Source: Streptomyces flaveus (GTDB lineage Bacteria > Actinomycetota > Actinomycetes > Streptomycetales > Streptomycetaceae). Taken from it: a stretch of DNA of 64,000 bases. The notes under the pieces are model-generated. The model was given only the letters and a program-made list of their open reading frames with translations, had not been told where the DNA came from and searched no databases. Positions 63,019 through 64,000 of this stretch are shown here, piece by piece; within the stretch, counting starts at the first letter, position 1; each line of letters starts with the position of its first letter. The position numbers were made by a program, and so were the translations under genes. The DNA lies in contig NZ_BMPQ01000004.1 in NCBI RefSeq assembly GCF_014647675.1, forward strand, positions 260,579 through 324,578, in the 5' to 3' direction.

Positions 63019-64000
63019 TTGAGGATCGCCATGGTGTCCGAGCACGCGAGCCCGCTCGCCACACCCGGGGGCCCCGACGCCGGCGGCCAGAACGTGTACG
63101 TGGCCCGCCTGACCGAAGAACTGACGCGGCGCGGCCACGACGTCACCGTCTACACCCGCCGCGACTCGCCCGAAGCGCCCCACCGCGTCGAACTGCCCGG
63201 CGGCGCCGTGGTGGAGCACGTACCGGCGGGACCGCCCGAGCCGCTGCCCAAGGACGAGCTCTTCCCGTCCATGCCCGCCTTCGGCACGTATCTGGCGCGC
63301 GCCTGGGACGAGGAACCGCCCGACGTCGCGCACGCCCACTTCTGGATGTCCGGCATGGCCGCACAACTCGGCGCGTACGCCCACGGCATCCCCGTCGTGC
63401 AGACCTTCCACGCGCTCGGCACCGTCAAGCGACGCCACCAGGGCAAGCGGGACACCAGCCCGTACGAACGCGTCGGCGTCGAGCGGCGGATCGGCCGCAG
63501 CTGCGGCCGGGTCCTGGCGACCTGCACCGACGAGGTGTACGAACTCGCGACCTGGGCGTGCCGCCGCGCCAGGTGTCCGTGGTGCCCTGCGGTGTCGACG
63601 TGGATCACTTCCATCCCGGCGCCGACACCGGCGACGCTCCCACGCGAACGCAACGCCGACGGCTCCTGGCGTGCGGCCGGCTCGTCCCGCGCAAGGGGTA
63701 CGAGCAGGCGATCCGTGCGCTGACCCGGATCCCCGACGCCGAACTCCTCGTCGCGGGCGGCCCCGTACCGGCCCTGCTGGAGACCGATCCGGAGGCCGAA
63801 CGGCTCCTCGGGCTCGCCGACCGGCTCGGCGTCGGCGACCGGGTGTGGCTGCTCGGCGCCGTGGCCCCCTCCGACATGCCCGGCCTCACACGCAGCGCCG
63901 ACCTCGTGCTGTGCACGCCGGCCTACGAGCCCTTCGGCATCGTGCCGCTGGAGGCGATGGCGTGCGGAGTGCCCGTGATCGCCACCGATGTCGGCGGCCA
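63019..64000 (+). pseudogene. GT4-family glycosyltransferase with a one-base frameshift, 3' truncated by window edge
   Basis: TTG 63019 follows a full AAGGAGGTGA box. The N-terminal domain is intact (MVSEHASPLATPGGPDAGGQN, HAHFWMSG, TFHALGTVKRRH). After residue 179, at TGG-GCG-TGC (63553-63561), the frame loses sense. Adding one G there restores W-G-V-P-P-R-Q-V-S-V-V-P-C-G-V-D. The continuation (LLACGRLVPRKGYEQAIRAL, then YEPFGIVPLEAMACGVPVIA) runs in the other frame to base 64000. This is the GT-B fold of sucrose/MshA-like transferases. It may be a true pseudogene or a base-call error in a GGG run. Confidence 0.7.

Overview
The window is about 64 kb of very GC-rich actinobacterial DNA. Codon third positions are almost all G or C, many starts are GTG or TTG, and Shine-Dalgarno boxes are strong. 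It also holds a leader peptide of the RRHVDL type, SpoIIE-type phosphatases of the actinomycete style and small DUF3140/DUF6480-type proteins. Together these point to Streptomyces or a close relative. I saw no rRNA, tRNA, insertion sequence, prophage or CRISPR array. The region looks like accessory catabolic DNA of a chromosome (an arm-like region is an inference).

Layout. (1) 1-14.7 kb is a sulfur/sulfonate scavenging island. It holds an SsuD-type monooxygenase cut by the window edge, a GST-like protein, a P-loop kinase, a cysteine-ended leader peptide, an internally deleted TauD remnant, a sulfonate-type ABC transporter, a secreted PAP2/haloperoxidase-like protein, four more flavin-dependent luciferase-like monooxygenases, a LysR regulator and an amidohydrolase. 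(2) 14.9-15.3 kb holds the tail of a subtilisin-like protease and its terminator. (3) 15.4-24.8 kb is an aromatic catabolism cluster. A leftward arm has P450, [3Fe-4S] ferredoxin, ferredoxin reductase and a second P450. A rightward arm has flavin hydroxylase, C-C-bond-type alpha/beta hydrolase, hydroxyquinol dioxygenase and maleylacetate reductase. A TetR gene sits between them, and two 20-bp operators of the same design face both arms. (4) 24.9-30.3 kb holds an EamA exporter/PaiB/B3-B4 operon opposite an XRE-cupin regulator, a flavin monooxygenase, and an SRPBCC-ArsR pair behind twin palindromes.

(5) 30.3-47.2 kb is a complete myo-inositol catabolic region. It has a LacI regulator, a 2-oxoglutarate dioxygenase-like protein, an SDR, an inositol-dehydrogenase-like Gfo/Idh/MocA protein, an FAD amine-oxidase-like protein, an IolE-like isomerase, a sugar ABC transporter, IolC, an aldolase, IolB, IolD, IolA/MmsA and a GntR regulator. 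The transporter operon and the iolC operon diverge from a shared promoter region in which two 21-bp operators each contain a -35 box. (6) 47.4-56 kb holds a large PAS/GAF/PP2C/ATPase sensor phosphatase with altered metal residues, a secreted beta-helix protein, an FAD oxidoreductase, a polysaccharide pyruvyl transferase-like protein, a GNAT protein and a lipase. (7) 56.1-60.5 kb is a satellite respiratory set: cytochrome oxidase subunit I, a hemerythrin-like protein, oxidase subunit IV and cytochrome b. (8) 60.5-64 kb holds small stress-type genes and three genes with apparent point lesions: DUF3140 (TGA for Trp), DUF6480 (frameshifted start) and a glycosyltransferase (one-base frameshift) that runs off the end.

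How the parts work together. Region 1 would import sulfonates and sulfur-containing organics and release sulfite. Region 3 would release a dihydroxybenzene from a larger substrate and funnel it through hydroxyquinol and maleylacetate to 3-oxoadipate. Region 5 would take up and break down inositol to acetyl-CoA-level intermediates. Functions are read from sequence motifs and context only, without database searches.
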